NCBI GenBank assembly: GCA_028277395.1
Contig: JANQGJ010000078.1
Location: forward strand, 108,930 to 172,929
Source: Bacteroidales bacterium
GTDB lineage: Bacteria; Bacteroidota; Bacteroidia; Bacteroidales; F082
Length of the DNA stretch: 64,000 bases
Direction: 5' to 3'
The first letter of the stretch is position 1; each line of letters opens with the position of its first letter. A model generated the notes under the pieces. It was not told the origin of the DNA. It was given only the letters and a program-made list of their open reading frames with translations, and did no database searches. Both the position numbers and the translations under genes were made by a program. Of this stretch, positions 53,752 to 63,607 are shown piece after piece.

Positions 53752-54492
53752 ATGCAGCGTTATTTAATAAGTCTGGCTTATAACGGTTCTAATTATCATG
53801 GTTGGCAAATGCAGGAAAATGCAAATTCAGTTCAATCTGAAATTACAACAAAACTATCCCTGTTGCTGCAGCAGGAAATATCAATTACCGGTTGTGGAAG
53901 AACTGACACAGGTGTGCATGCTAAAGAATTCTTTGCACATTTTGATGTTGAGAAGATAAATCTGTCCCAGGTTGATTTAGTATATAAACTAAATAGTTTT
54001 TTATCTGGTGATATTGTAATCTACAGTATAACAGAGGTCTCTAATGACTTTCATGCCAGATTTAGTGCATTAAGCCGTACTTACAGGTATTATATCTCCA
54101 CAGTTAAAAATCCTTTCAGGGAGAAACTAAGCTATTATTACAATGGGGCATTAAATATTGATGATATGAAACTGGCCTGTAGTTATTTGTTTGATCACAG
54201 AGATTTTACAAGTTTTTCAAAACTACATACCCAAACGGCTACAAATAACTGTATTATTAAAGCTGCTGATATTAGTTTTACCAATAACGAAATTATTATT
54301 ACTGTAACTGCCGACAGGTTTTTACGAAATATGGTGCGAGCCATCGTTGGGACATTATTGGAAATAGGTAAAGGAAAACTTACACCTGAGGATATGAATA
54401 ACATAATTCTTGCAAAAAACAGGAGTAATGCAGGGTTCTCAGTTCCGGCTCATGGTTTATTTCTCGAAAAGGTGATGTATCCTGAATTATAG
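53752..54492 (+). CDS. truA: tRNA pseudouridine(38-40) synthase TruA
   Basis: Pseudouridylates the tRNA anticodon stem-loop. RYLISLAYNGSNYHGWQ begins the first catalytic half, and the nucleophile is Asp52 in GCGRTDTGVHAKEF. The second half includes DFTSFSKLHTQ and RFLRNMVRAIVGTLLEIGKGK. 246 residues. A -7-like TATTTTTG is at 53721-53728, 24 bp before the ATG. Confidence 0.95.
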   Translation: MQRYLISLAYNGSNYHGWQMQENANSVQSEITTKLSLLLQQEISITGCGRTDTGVHAKEFFAHFDVEKINLSQVDLVYKLNSFLSGDIVIYSITEVSNDFHARFSALSRTYRYYISTVKNPFREKLSYYYNGALNIDDMKLACSYLFDHRDFTSFSKLHTQTATNNCIIKAADISFTNNEIIITVTADRFLRNMVRAIVGTLLEIGKGKLTPEDMNNIILAKNRSNAGFSVPAHGLFLEKVMYPEL

Positions 54493-54500
54493 AAATGTCA

Positions 54501-55451
54501 TTAGCTCAGATCTTCAGTCAGGTCATTTACTATGTCTTTCACCGGCCTTACTGAATTTATATAGTCGATAACCGGTCCGGCAACCCATACCGTTTTATAC
54601 GTTGGTCTGTTTGCAGACTTTTTAATCCGGTTTAATCCCCTTATCAGTAGTAAAAGCTTTAAATATCTCTTCAGTCGTGGATATTTGTACATTAATCTTC
54701 TTAACAGAGATTGTTTATTACCCATTTTTCGGATGAATGGGGTTTCGATAACTGTTAGCGGTGTTCCTGAAATATTTTTTGTAAGGATAACATCTTTTGC
54801 ACCATAATTAACCAGGGCTTCTTTATATTCCCGACTTACATCAGCCTCCTTTGAAGCTATGAATATAGTGCCAACAGAAACCCCGTCAGCTCCAAGGTCA
54901 ATAGCTTTATTAACATGATCTACATTGGCAATCCCACCTGCCGAGATAACGGGAATATTTAATTCTCTATTTAACAATGGTACCAGTTCATCCTGACTCA
55001 TATGTCCTGCATGACCTCCTGCACCTGAATTTACAGCAATAACAGCATCAGCACCAAGGGATTCCACCTTACTGGCATATTTAAGATCTGTAACATCACA
55101 TAATACCTTTATACCCGCTTTTTTACATTTGTTAATTACTTCTTTGGGATTTCCAAGTGAGGTTATGATGAAATCAACTTCTAATTCAATACAGGTTTCC
55201 AGTTGTTTCCTGTATTTTAAATTGGAACTGTTCACTATGATGTTAACCCCAAATGGTTTATCAGAGGCATTTTTTATCTCTGACAGGCCTTCTCTTAATT
55301 CTTTGTCAGTTCTGAAATTTAATGCTGGTATTGCAGCTGTTATATCACAATTTAATGCTTCAATTACCATCTTTGTGTTGGTTACCAGAAACATAGGAGC
55401 CATTATGACAGGATATTTTACACCGACTATTTCGGAAAACGTTGATTTCAT
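54501..55451 (-). CDS. Nitronate monooxygenase-like flavoenzyme
   Basis: FMN-dependent TIM-barrel oxidoreductase of the NMO/2-nitropropane dioxygenase family. YPVIMAPMFLVTNTKMVIEA begins the barrel, GAGGHAG is the central loop that normally contacts FMN and holds the histidine, and PVISAGGIANVDHVNKAIDLGADGVSVGT is the phosphate-binding end. 316 residues. Such genes may detoxify nitronates, or act as enoyl-ACP reductase (FabK)-like enzymes; the presence of HAGHM favours the NMO branch. Confidence 0.85.
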   Translation of the reverse strand: MKSTFSEIVGVKYPVIMAPMFLVTNTKMVIEALNCDITAAIPALNFRTDKELREGLSEIKNASDKPFGVNIIVNSSNLKYRKQLETCIELEVDFIITSLGNPKEVINKCKKAGIKVLCDVTDLKYASKVESLGADAVIAVNSGAGGHAGHMSQDELVPLLNRELNIPVISAGGIANVDHVNKAIDLGADGVSVGTIFIASKEADVSREYKEALVNYGAKDVILTKNISGTPLTVIETPFIRKMGNKQSLLRRLMYKYPRLKRYLKLLLLIRGLNRIKKSANRPTYKTVWVAGPVIDYINSVRPVKDIVNDLTEDLS

Positions 55452-55509
55452 TTAATTATCAATGTTTAGATGTATCTTTCAACCAGCATGACATCAGTTT
55501 TGTTTACAC

Positions 55510-58500
55510 TTAGTTCAGCAAAACGAATTTCCTGGTGATGCTTCCGCTTTGTGTTGATAATACGCAGGAATATACACCTGGTACTGAGTTTGGTACTGAT
55601 ACTTTTATCATATCATTTAACAATCCCTGTTTCCTTACCTCATGAACTTTATTCCCGTTTGAATTGTAAACTGTAATTACAATATCAGACTTCTTTGATA
55701 ATGCATATGACAGATTAAATTCACCATGATTTGGATTCGGAATAATGTCAAATGCAATATTGTTTGCTTTCTCATTATATGCATCAAGATGAATGTCTGT
55801 ATAGAAACTGAGATAGATTCTGTCGCCAAAATCTCCGTTGAAGTTTTTCAGTACATTTCCATCAAGATCATAAAACTTTAACGTACCACTTCCTTCATTA
55901 TTTGCCCAGAACGAGATACCGTTATCACCTGTGTCCCACAAATAAAAATCATAGCAACCATTCAAAAATGTAAGAGTATCAATGTAAAGTGTTTCATCCT
56001 CGAAGTTTCCTTTTTCAAACAACTGTGTACCTGTATTTGTTAATATTTCATAGGTGTTTTGTGAAGCAGCCTTATTGGTTCTGAAATGAATAATAATTGT
56101 TGCAGGAAACATGTCAGGTAATTCATATTCCGAGTAATACATGTCATTGATAGTATTCTCGTCCTGCCCTCCGTTTGGATTTGAAATTTGAACAGAGAAA
56201 TTACCATCGCCGGCAACCCAGTCTTCCCATTGAAATGCTTCTAAAATTACTTCTTCACCTTCAGTAAATTCGAGCTCTCCACTCCAGCTATGTGTAATCT
56301 CTTTGCCTTCAGGCCCATATGTTATATCCAGAGAGGTTAAAGTTTCACTTCCAAGATTTCTTATTTTAATGATAGGAGCAGAAGCACTGGGATTAAATCT
56401 GCCATATCTTTTTAGTTTATTGGGAGCAATTATTTCTTCAACAGTTGCATCAAGTTCAAAATTCGGAGATGAATAGGAAATCAGATGAGTTTCGAGTACA
56501 TAACTTCCATACTGATCGGGTTGTGAGTTGTAATCTACAATTACAGTATTGTTAGTTATGTAGGAGGTGACTTCTATATCCTGTTCTTCAACTTTCATGC
56601 CCGGACACCATCCGGCACGGTCATAAATCCATGTTCCGCCCTGAGGGTAAAGCGGATTATCAGAGCACTCCTGTATTATTTGCCACTCCCTTACAGGTTG
56701 TTCATTGATATCAACACTATGCATTTTATAACAGAATTCAGCGCAGTTGGTGGGGTTGTCAAAAAGATGTCCTGATGTTCTTGTTTTAACCCTGAATGAT
56801 TCAGCCTGAGGTAATAATGAAATTGTGTCAGGTGCTACAGATTCTTCAAAATCATTCAGATAATAATATCCTGAATAAATCTTATCAATCTTTAGTACCT
56901 CCCTGGGTGGAGTACCTTCAATCATATGAAATTCAAGATCAAGCAGTTCCTGAAAATTACCTGCTGTGATATGAACTGAATCATAAAGTAATTGTCTGTA
57001 ATCTGTTACATCATAAACCCAGGTAAAACCATCATTACCAAGAGAAAGACCATTTCCATAAGGTGTTATAAACCTGCCAATTTCCCATGGTATCAATACT
57101 TCATATGGTTCACCATAATATGGCATTTCTTCAAGATAGATTATTTCATCAGGTGTTACAAGTGTTGAGTCAATAGCATTTCCACCAGCATCATACTGAT
57201 AATTATTATAGTATCCCATCCATCTTGTTAATGTATCAATTGGTTCAGGAGGATTATCAGGGTTAAACATTACTACGATAACCGGAGCCTGTTCTATGGT
57301 GTCAACTACAACTATTGAATCAAGAAGTGCCGCATCGTAATTCCCGTTTTCTATTACAAGGTGTGGTCTTAAATCTGTCTGTCCGGAGTTCCTGAATCTG
57401 TTTTTACCACCATAATTCATCCATTGCGGATACCCGAACTGTGTACCATCATAACCATTTGGGCTACTGTCAGTAACATCAAAACCTTCTCCGTTGTTAA
57501 ATTTATAGTTTGCTTTCAGGTGATCGTAATAAGGGTGATCAGACGTAATATCCCTGTACATCCATTCCGCAATATCAGACCAGCTGAGTATTGTATCCCA
57601 GACTCTGAAATCATCGATCATACCTGAATAGTAACCATCGTAAGTAAAAGAAGCTCCGATCCTGAACTTATCAATATGTATCATTGGCTTAGTTCTTCCA
57701 TTTCCAATAAACCAAAGGTTACCGTTGAGAAGAATTTGCATACTTCCTGATCTGCAGTCTTTAATAAACGTCCAAAAGTTCCATTTGCCTTCATATTCAT
57801 CAGCAGAAGCCTGTCGTACAATTCTGTCGGATCCGTCAAAGCCTGCATCCCAATATACTTTTCCATTACTCCAGGGCAGATGAGCATTCAGAACTCTTCT
57901 TCCAAGACTGTCAATACCTTCAAATATGGATGAGTTTACAGGTTGGATATCAGGGTTACCATATTGCCAGAATGAAATTGTTATAGCACTGTCTACACTA
58001 TTAAATACCTCTTTGGGAACATCAACATAGTCCCATCCCTCGAAATCAAGGAAATGGTCTTTCCCTCCGGAAATATTTCCTGAACCTATGTTTATAGCAT
58101 CAGCAGTTAACAAAACCGAACCGAAATGGTCAGAATAACTTAGATCAATGATGATATTATCAACCCCGTTCCAATTAAAAGGAAATGCAAAGTTTATGTA
58201 TGAATTTACGTTATCAATAGTAGTATTAGTATTGTAAACATTCACAAATCCGTCTTCAAAATATGAATCTGTTGGAAGACCAGCATCAGATGTTTGAGCA
58301 ATTCTAACACTGAAATGTGCTAAACTTACACTTCCGCTTACTGTGTTTAACTGAAGTCCGGTAATATCTCCGGTCTGAAGTCCTGCATTTTGAAGTTCTG
58401 TTGCTGTGTATATAAACTGAAACCTTCCGTCTTTCGAATCAGAGCTGAAAGGTATTGTAAATTCCTGGTCTCCGTCGCCGGGCTCTGCAATATTTGTTGG

Positions 58501-58908
58501 TGCTGTTATATTTGAATACTCCAACATTGGTAAATAGTTAAATGATGGAGTTAACATTAGCATTGTACTATCAGGACTTACATTATTTACAATGTAGTTA
58601 GGATGATAATATAGGTTTGAATCATATACCCCGGTATGCTCCCAGATTTTAGTGTGTGTTGTATAATCCCACTCGCCGCATGCAGGACTCTGGCCTGGAT
58701 CACATTTCAGCCTGTACGACATTAAAATTTTTGAGAATCCTATCGTATCCGGAGGGAATAAATATTTACCTGATCGCGGACTGTTCCAACCTGGTAGTAC
58801 CGGAGTATCAAAGTCAATAGTTTGTACAACAATTGTATCTCCATTGTCTGCAAACACCGGAATTACTGATAATAAGATCACAAATAAGGTTACGGCAAGG
58901 TGTTTCAT
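55510..58908 (-). CDS. Secreted PNGase F-like protein with LamG-type insert and T9SS tail
   Basis: A 1132-residue secreted protein. A signal peptide (about 1-20) leads to the N-terminal N-glycanase half-domain (about 25-110, PACGEWDYTTHTKIW, with the aspartate expected at the PNGase F active site). A region of about 500 residues follows, including a LamG-like lectin fold (about 270-460). The N-glycanase domains resume with EIGRFITPYGNGLSLG and the PNGase F-type GGTWIYDRAGWCPG (about 750). The C-terminal 80 residues (IPNPNHGEF; ITVYNSNG; GVYSCVL; KFVL) are a type A sorting domain for the type IX system. It would cut N-glycans from proteins outside the cell. Confidence 0.82.
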   Translation of the reverse strand: MKHLAVTLFVILLSVIPVFADNGDTIVVQTIDFDTPVLPGWNSPRSGKYLFPPDTIGFSKILMSYRLKCDPGQSPACGEWDYTTHTKIWEHTGVYDSNLYYHPNYIVNNVSPDSTMLMLTPSFNYLPMLEYSNITAPTNIAEPGDGDQEFTIPFSSDSKDGRFQFIYTATELQNAGLQTGDITGLQLNTVSGSVSLAHFSVRIAQTSDAGLPTDSYFEDGFVNVYNTNTTIDNVNSYINFAFPFNWNGVDNIIIDLSYSDHFGSVLLTADAINIGSGNISGGKDHFLDFEGWDYVDVPKEVFNSVDSAITISFWQYGNPDIQPVNSSIFEGIDSLGRRVLNAHLPWSNGKVYWDAGFDGSDRIVRQASADEYEGKWNFWTFIKDCRSGSMQILLNGNLWFIGNGRTKPMIHIDKFRIGASFTYDGYYSGMIDDFRVWDTILSWSDIAEWMYRDITSDHPYYDHLKANYKFNNGEGFDVTDSSPNGYDGTQFGYPQWMNYGGKNRFRNSGQTDLRPHLVIENGNYDAALLDSIVVVDTIEQAPVIVVMFNPDNPPEPIDTLTRWMGYYNNYQYDAGGNAIDSTLVTPDEIIYLEEMPYYGEPYEVLIPWEIGRFITPYGNGLSLGNDGFTWVYDVTDYRQLLYDSVHITAGNFQELLDLEFHMIEGTPPREVLKIDKIYSGYYYLNDFEESVAPDTISLLPQAESFRVKTRTSGHLFDNPTNCAEFCYKMHSVDINEQPVREWQIIQECSDNPLYPQGGTWIYDRAGWCPGMKVEEQDIEVTSYITNNTVIVDYNSQPDQYGSYVLETHLISYSSPNFELDATVEEIIAPNKLKRYGRFNPSASAPIIKIRNLGSETLTSLDITYGPEGKEITHSWSGELEFTEGEEVILEAFQWEDWVAGDGNFSVQISNPNGGQDENTINDMYYSEYELPDMFPATIIIHFRTNKAASQNTYEILTNTGTQLFEKGNFEDETLYIDTLTFLNGCYDFYLWDTGDNGISFWANNEGSGTLKFYDLDGNVLKNFNGDFGDRIYLSFYTDIHLDAYNEKANNIAFDIIPNPNHGEFNLSYALSKKSDIVITVYNSNGNKVHEVRKQGLLNDMIKVSVPNSVPGVYSCVLSTQSGSITRKFVLLN

Positions 58909-59026
58909 CGTTGTTTAATTTTAGTTTCGTGCAAACATACTTAAAAAATATCTTTGGATATACTGATAATTAGTGATTCATTTTGATGAAATTGTTCTAT
59001 TTTAGCATAAACATTAATCAAATTTT

Positions 59027-59434
59027 ATGAAAAGAATCGCAATCTTTATTTTAGTAGCAGTAATGGTAACATTTTTCGTGTCATGTTCTGATTCAGACCC
59101 AGATGACCCCGAACCTGTTGTTAATTACACAATCGAGTATACAGTCGTCTCCACAGGAGATGTAACTGTCGATACCATCAAATATATTAACGTTGATGGA
59201 GAATTTGTATATGTACTTGGAGAAACACAGTTTAATCATTCGTTTACACAACCATCAAATAACTATCATGCCGAGTTTTACATAAGCGGAGCCATTGGAG
59301 ATAGTGGAAATTGTAGTTTTGCTGTAAAAGTGATTGAACCTGACAGCAGTTATGCTGATATTGATTCTGATGAAGCTTCAAATAAGCATCAGACATTCAA
59401 GTGGAGTACAAAATTTCAACATACTTCCAATTAA
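59027..59434 (+). CDS. Small putative lipoprotein
   Basis: A 135-residue protein with a lipoprotein signal: hydrophobic stretch to VTFFVSC, the cysteine being the lipidation site at about residue 20, then SDSDPDDPEPV, an acidic export-type linker common in Bacteroidota surface lipoproteins. One beta-rich domain follows (about 35-130). No family recognised. It is upstream of the C10 protease gene and might be its inhibitor or partner, as small inhibitors often accompany such proteases, but nothing direct shows this. Confidence 0.7.
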   Translation: MKRIAIFILVAVMVTFFVSCSDSDPDDPEPVVNYTIEYTVVSTGDVTVDTIKYINVDGEFVYVLGETQFNHSFTQPSNNYHAEFYISGAIGDSGNCSFAVKVIEPDSSYADIDSDEASNKHQTFKWSTKFQHTSN

Positions 59435-59562
59435 GAACCTTCATCTTCTCGTATTTCATACGATAATTTGACTTTCCGGTTTTATCAATCTCACTTTGAA
59501 ATCCATATTTCGGGTGATGTAACAGATGTATATAATTATTAAATAAATTAGCCAGATTAAAA

Positions 59563-61026
59563 ATGTATAACAGATTTATTATAAAGCAATTAATAACACT
59601 GAGTTTTTTGGTTTGCATACCAATGTCAAATATTTATGCTCAGTTTGTAGATGTAGAAACTTCAAAGGTCGCAGCTAAGGCATGGCTTAAAAATTCGTCT
59701 AAAAGTGGTTTTACAATTTCCGGTGACGCAATAACTATGAAAAGCAATGATAATGTTATTGCTTACAGGTACAAATTGGAACCTGTTGGTTTTGTGGTAG
59801 TTACTGCTGACAGGTCATTAACACCGATTTTAACATATTCATACACCAATAAATATGTAAATAATGAAGAAAATCCTCTCGAACAGATCATTTACCATGA
59901 TCTTACCAGCAGGTTAGGATCATTGTCAGAATACAGTGATGAGTTGAGGACAACTAATAATAATAAATGGAATGACCTGATTTCAGGAGTAAAGTCCGGA
60001 TTTGATTTTGAACAATGGCCTCCGGAAGGAACCACTTCAACAGGAGGTTGGTTGGAAACAGAATGGTCGCAGGAATCTCCTTACAACTATTTTTGCCCAA
60101 TGGACCTGGTGGAAGGATCCCGTAGTATTGCAGGTTGCCCTTCCATAGCAATTTCAATGATAATTAACTTCACCAATACTATTAATGGAATGAGGTTTAC
60201 TGAAGATGAAAGGTATTATCATAATTATGGAGGCAATGGATTTTGGATTGATGATGATCATGTAACATATGATTTCCTTTCATTTGAAGCCCTTAATGAC
60301 TATCATGATTCCATAGAGATGTATTTTAATAATAATCAGCCATTGAAATATGATCAGATAGCTGCACTCATATTCGGGTGTGGTGTTGCAGCCAGACAGG
60401 TATATTCAGCTGGTATGTCAGGAACTTTTGGTGTTGATCAGGCTTTTGATGCATTGCAGCTTTATGGTTTTGGTGATGCTGAGTTGATTTACGATGCCGA
60501 TACTACATTTTATACTCAGATGAAGGATAATATAAAATCTGAAATGCCTGTTTTATTAGCAGTACTGGTAGCCAATGGCCCCGGTGGTCACAATTTAGTA
60601 GCTGACGGTTATAATACCGACAATTTTTATCATTTGAATTTTGGCTGGGGAGGTTTATACAATGGTTGGTATCATGTTCCCGAAGGTCTTCCATACAATC
60701 TGACTGTAATTGAAGGTGCAATTGTTGATATTGGAACCAGGCAGGTTTCAGTAAATGAACTGAAGAAAGATGATATGTGCACAATGAATGTACTATACGG
60801 TGGTAGTGGTAATCCCGTTATGGTCGACATTGCATTAAAAGATTCGCAAAATACAGAAATTGAGGTGTTTAATAGTAATGGGAGCAAACTTTGCACATTG
60901 CAAAAAGGAAGATTACCGGCAGGCGAACACAGATTTAACTGGACAGGAAATAACTCAAAGGGAGTATTCTTAGTTGTCGCCAGAGGAGACTTTGGAATGG
61001 TTACCAAAAAAGTAATTATTTTATAG
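59563..61026 (+). CDS. Secreted C10-family (streptopain-like) cysteine protease, T9SS-sorted
   Basis: A 487-residue secreted protease of the SpeB type. Signal peptide (about 1-25), propeptide (about 28-150), then the catalytic domain with Cys at IAGCPSIAISMI (about 190) and His in GGHNLVADGYN with YHLNFGWGGLYNGWY downstream, all in the family order. The final 75 residues (IEVFNSNGSKLC; GEHRFNWTGNN; KGVFLVVARG; KKVIIL) form a type IX secretion sorting domain. Its end overlaps the convergent membrane protein gene by 11 bp. Confidence 0.85.
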   Translation: MYNRFIIKQLITLSFLVCIPMSNIYAQFVDVETSKVAAKAWLKNSSKSGFTISGDAITMKSNDNVIAYRYKLEPVGFVVVTADRSLTPILTYSYTNKYVNNEENPLEQIIYHDLTSRLGSLSEYSDELRTTNNNKWNDLISGVKSGFDFEQWPPEGTTSTGGWLETEWSQESPYNYFCPMDLVEGSRSIAGCPSIAISMIINFTNTINGMRFTEDERYYHNYGGNGFWIDDDHVTYDFLSFEALNDYHDSIEMYFNNNQPLKYDQIAALIFGCGVAARQVYSAGMSGTFGVDQAFDALQLYGFGDAELIYDADTTFYTQMKDNIKSEMPVLLAVLVANGPGGHNLVADGYNTDNFYHLNFGWGGLYNGWYHVPEGLPYNLTVIEGAIVDIGTRQVSVNELKKDDMCTMNVLYGGSGNPVMVDIALKDSQNTEIEVFNSNGSKLCTLQKGRLPAGEHRFNWTGNNSKGVFLVVARGDFGMVTKKVIIL

Positions 61027-62476
61027 AGGTATTATTGCTGTGAAAATAGAGCTTTTTATCATTGATAATATTCCAGTGAAGAAAAAGTCCGGCGTTTAAC
61101 TTAGATTGTTTTGGGTTGGATATAGTATGCCATTCCATAACCGGACAATTGGTATTTAATTCAACTATACCATCTGATGAAGTTGAAATGATTTCAAGAG
61201 CTTCCCTTTCACAATAATACTCTTCATAATCAGATATGTCAGCTATAGTAAAAACAGACAGCATTATTATTATAAAGGTAATATAGATGCCCTTTTGCTT
61301 ACCTGTCAATACTTTTGTGAGGTAAAATGCAGTGGCACCAAAGACAAAAAATGCCGCTATTGTTATTGGCATAATAGTATCATATCTGATTATGTTTTCT
61401 CTGTAAACCCTGTATCCTCCAAGGGGAAGAAGCAGAATATATAATATGGTAAAGACACCAATCCAGCCAATTAGTTTTAACAACTTCCTGGAATGATTGT
61501 TCGGGAAATATCTCTTAATAACAATTATATTAAATGAAATTAAAATCAGTAATAACGGGTATCCCAGCTTTTGAGAGATAATGTAATATATACCGGCCGG
61601 GATTCTTGAATAACGCTCTGCAATTGAAACTGTTACGATATCATTCATGCTGTTGTTTTGTCCCAGGTATAAAGAATATAAACTTAGAATACAAATACCT
61701 GTAAAATAGAACAATGTATATGCCGGAACAGATTTAACCGAATCCCATAAAGGGATTTCTGACCTGGTTTTATTTATCTTATAATGTTTCCACCAATATG
61801 TAACCAACACAAGTGGGCAGACAATAAGAACTACCCCCGGACCAAGTGGTCCGTTAAGAGACAGGTAAACAATGAAAAGTGCAAGCAATATCTTTATAAA
61901 CCAGTTAAAGTGTATTCTTCTATTATGATATAATTCATTAAAAAAGGGTAAAAAGAATAGCAGTAACAATGCCAGTGGCAATGCATAAAAGAACGTATAA
62001 ACAACCGACTGATCAATAATACCAATATATCTGTTATAATCAGCTGTTTGGAATAATGGTGTAACTAATGCTGCAGCGATCAGGAAGTCAGTATTGAATA
62101 TCCTTCTTGTATCAGTGATATAAACTGCAAGCAGGTAAATAATCAGTATCTGAATTAATGTTTTCGCAATTGCACCTGAAAGATAAACACTATCGATTGG
62201 GTTTGTTACTGTCTGGAGCACCAATGGTACATTCAGGAAGTATTTTGAAGTGGTATAATGAGCAAAAAACCTGTTTGGATTTGGATATACGGAATCATTA
62301 AGAATAACTTCTTTTCCAAACGGATCCTGTAATACGCGATAATATCCTTCAGACAGGCTGGGTTTTATTACATGAGCCATATCACCTTCCAGAGGTTTAT
62401 GATAATGCTGATAGAAAGAATACCCTATATCAGCTATTATGAATATAATTAGTAAATATTTAGCTGGTTTGTTCAT
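61016..62476 (-). CDS. Large multi-pass membrane protein of unknown function
   Basis: A 486-residue inner-membrane protein with about 10-11 hydrophobic helices spread from residue 8 to 425 and a large extracytoplasmic loop after the first one (EGDMAHVIKPSLSEGYYRVLQDPFG). The hydrophobic-loop layout resembles lipid-linked glycosyltransferases of the GT-C type, in which the first loop carries acidic residues, but I see no decisive motif. Only its overlap with the convergent protease gene is notable. Confidence 0.6.
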   Translation of the reverse strand: MNKPAKYLLIIFIIADIGYSFYQHYHKPLEGDMAHVIKPSLSEGYYRVLQDPFGKEVILNDSVYPNPNRFFAHYTTSKYFLNVPLVLQTVTNPIDSVYLSGAIAKTLIQILIIYLLAVYITDTRRIFNTDFLIAAALVTPLFQTADYNRYIGIIDQSVVYTFFYALPLALLLLFFLPFFNELYHNRRIHFNWFIKILLALFIVYLSLNGPLGPGVVLIVCPLVLVTYWWKHYKINKTRSEIPLWDSVKSVPAYTLFYFTGICILSLYSLYLGQNNSMNDIVTVSIAERYSRIPAGIYYIISQKLGYPLLLILISFNIIVIKRYFPNNHSRKLLKLIGWIGVFTILYILLLPLGGYRVYRENIIRYDTIMPITIAAFFVFGATAFYLTKVLTGKQKGIYITFIIIMLSVFTIADISDYEEYYCEREALEIISTSSDGIVELNTNCPVMEWHTISNPKQSKLNAGLFLHWNIINDKKLYFHSNNTSIK

Positions 62477-62560
62477 TTACTCCAATGATAGTTCAGTAGA
62501 TTTGTCCTGATTATTAATTTAGTGCTTAGATGATGGTTGAATAGATTTGTTTATGCGTAA

Positions 62561-62941
62561 TTATCTCAATAATACCAACAATCCTCCGGTAATGAAAGCA
62601 AGTACCCACCAAATATATGCATATCTGGAGTAGAGATGTAATGTTTTGGATACTTCACTGTTAACACCTTTTCTGTAAACCAGTACCCACATAAAAACTG
62701 TGTCAAGCAACATACCCAGCAATGAAGAGTATCCTATAAAACCATGGAGTGTAAAACCTCCTTTATCCGACCCAATGATCATAAAGGTTGTAGCAGTTAT
62801 ATCAAGTATTATTCCCATTGTTAAAAAGGTGATCACTCCTTTAGTTACTTTCTTAATTCTTTGTTCGGTAATAATGCCAATTGAATAAGATATCAGGGCA
62901 AATACAACAATTGTGGTACCGGTTTGTAAATATAAATTCAT
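62561..62941 (-). CDS. HsmA/TIGR03987 family membrane protein
   Basis: A 126-residue inner-membrane protein with four helices. MNLYLQTGTTIVVFALISYS, DITATTFMIIGSDKGGFTLHGFIGYSS and the tail fit the TIGR03987 (HsmA-like) family. ATG 62941 is chosen over the in-frame upstream start at 62959, which adds a poorly conserved MLKTCN. Function unknown. Confidence 0.8.
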   Translation of the reverse strand: MNLYLQTGTTIVVFALISYSIGIITEQRIKKVTKGVITFLTMGIILDITATTFMIIGSDKGGFTLHGFIGYSSLLGMLLDTVFMWVLVYRKGVNSEVSKTLHLYSRYAYIWWVLAFITGGLLVLLR

Positions 62942-63058
62942 GTTACACGTTTTCAGCAAAAATATGAATTGTTACTAAATTACAGCAGGTGCTATTCTGG
63001 ATATTGCGTTAATTTGAGATTACAGACTTATATTTTAAATTATCACAAGATTATTAGT

Positions 63059-63607
63059 TTATTTTGACGTGGCAATCTCAAATAACTTTGTTGTAGTTTT
63101 CCAGTTTCTAGTGGTTGCTTTAACCCTGAGTTTATTTTCGATTATGCTATGGGTCAATTTGGAATCCATTGATTTTCCTTTAAAATAAATGTAGATTTCC
63201 ATTCCTGATATCTTAAACTTGGTAGGAGAGAAATCAATATTTTCAAAGTTATTAATATGTTCAGTTTCCGGTTCTGATTTAAGGAAAGTTATTGCCAGAT
63301 GATTAATATCCGGGTTTAATTCTGAAATAAACGGATTATTATCAAATAATAACCGGTATTCATCTAAATTTCTGACAATTACAGGAACATCATAATCGAA
63401 TTCATCCCTTATTGCATCGCTTATCAGGTTTTCTATTGTGGAATTATCCGGATCGTTACTGTAATCAAAAACCACATTACCGCTTTGTATATATGTGGTT
63501 ACATTTGAAAATCCTAACCGATTATAGAGCTGTTTTAAATCGGTCATGAGGAGTTTTCTTCTACCACCTACATTAATTCCTCTTAAAATTGATATGTATC
63601 TTTTCAT
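63059..63607 (-). CDS. DUF1697 domain protein
   Basis: A 182-residue cytosolic protein. MKRYISILRGINVGGRRKLL and FSNVTTYIQSGNVVFDY are the exact DUF1697 start and middle signatures; the C-terminal ATTRNWKTTTKLFEI completes the domain. No function is known for the family. Confidence 0.9.
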   Translation of the reverse strand: MKRYISILRGINVGGRRKLLMTDLKQLYNRLGFSNVTTYIQSGNVVFDYSNDPDNSTIENLISDAIRDEFDYDVPVIVRNLDEYRLLFDNNPFISELNPDINHLAITFLKSEPETEHINNFENIDFSPTKFKISGMEIYIYFKGKSMDSKLTHSIIENKLRVKATTRNWKTTTKLFEIATSK

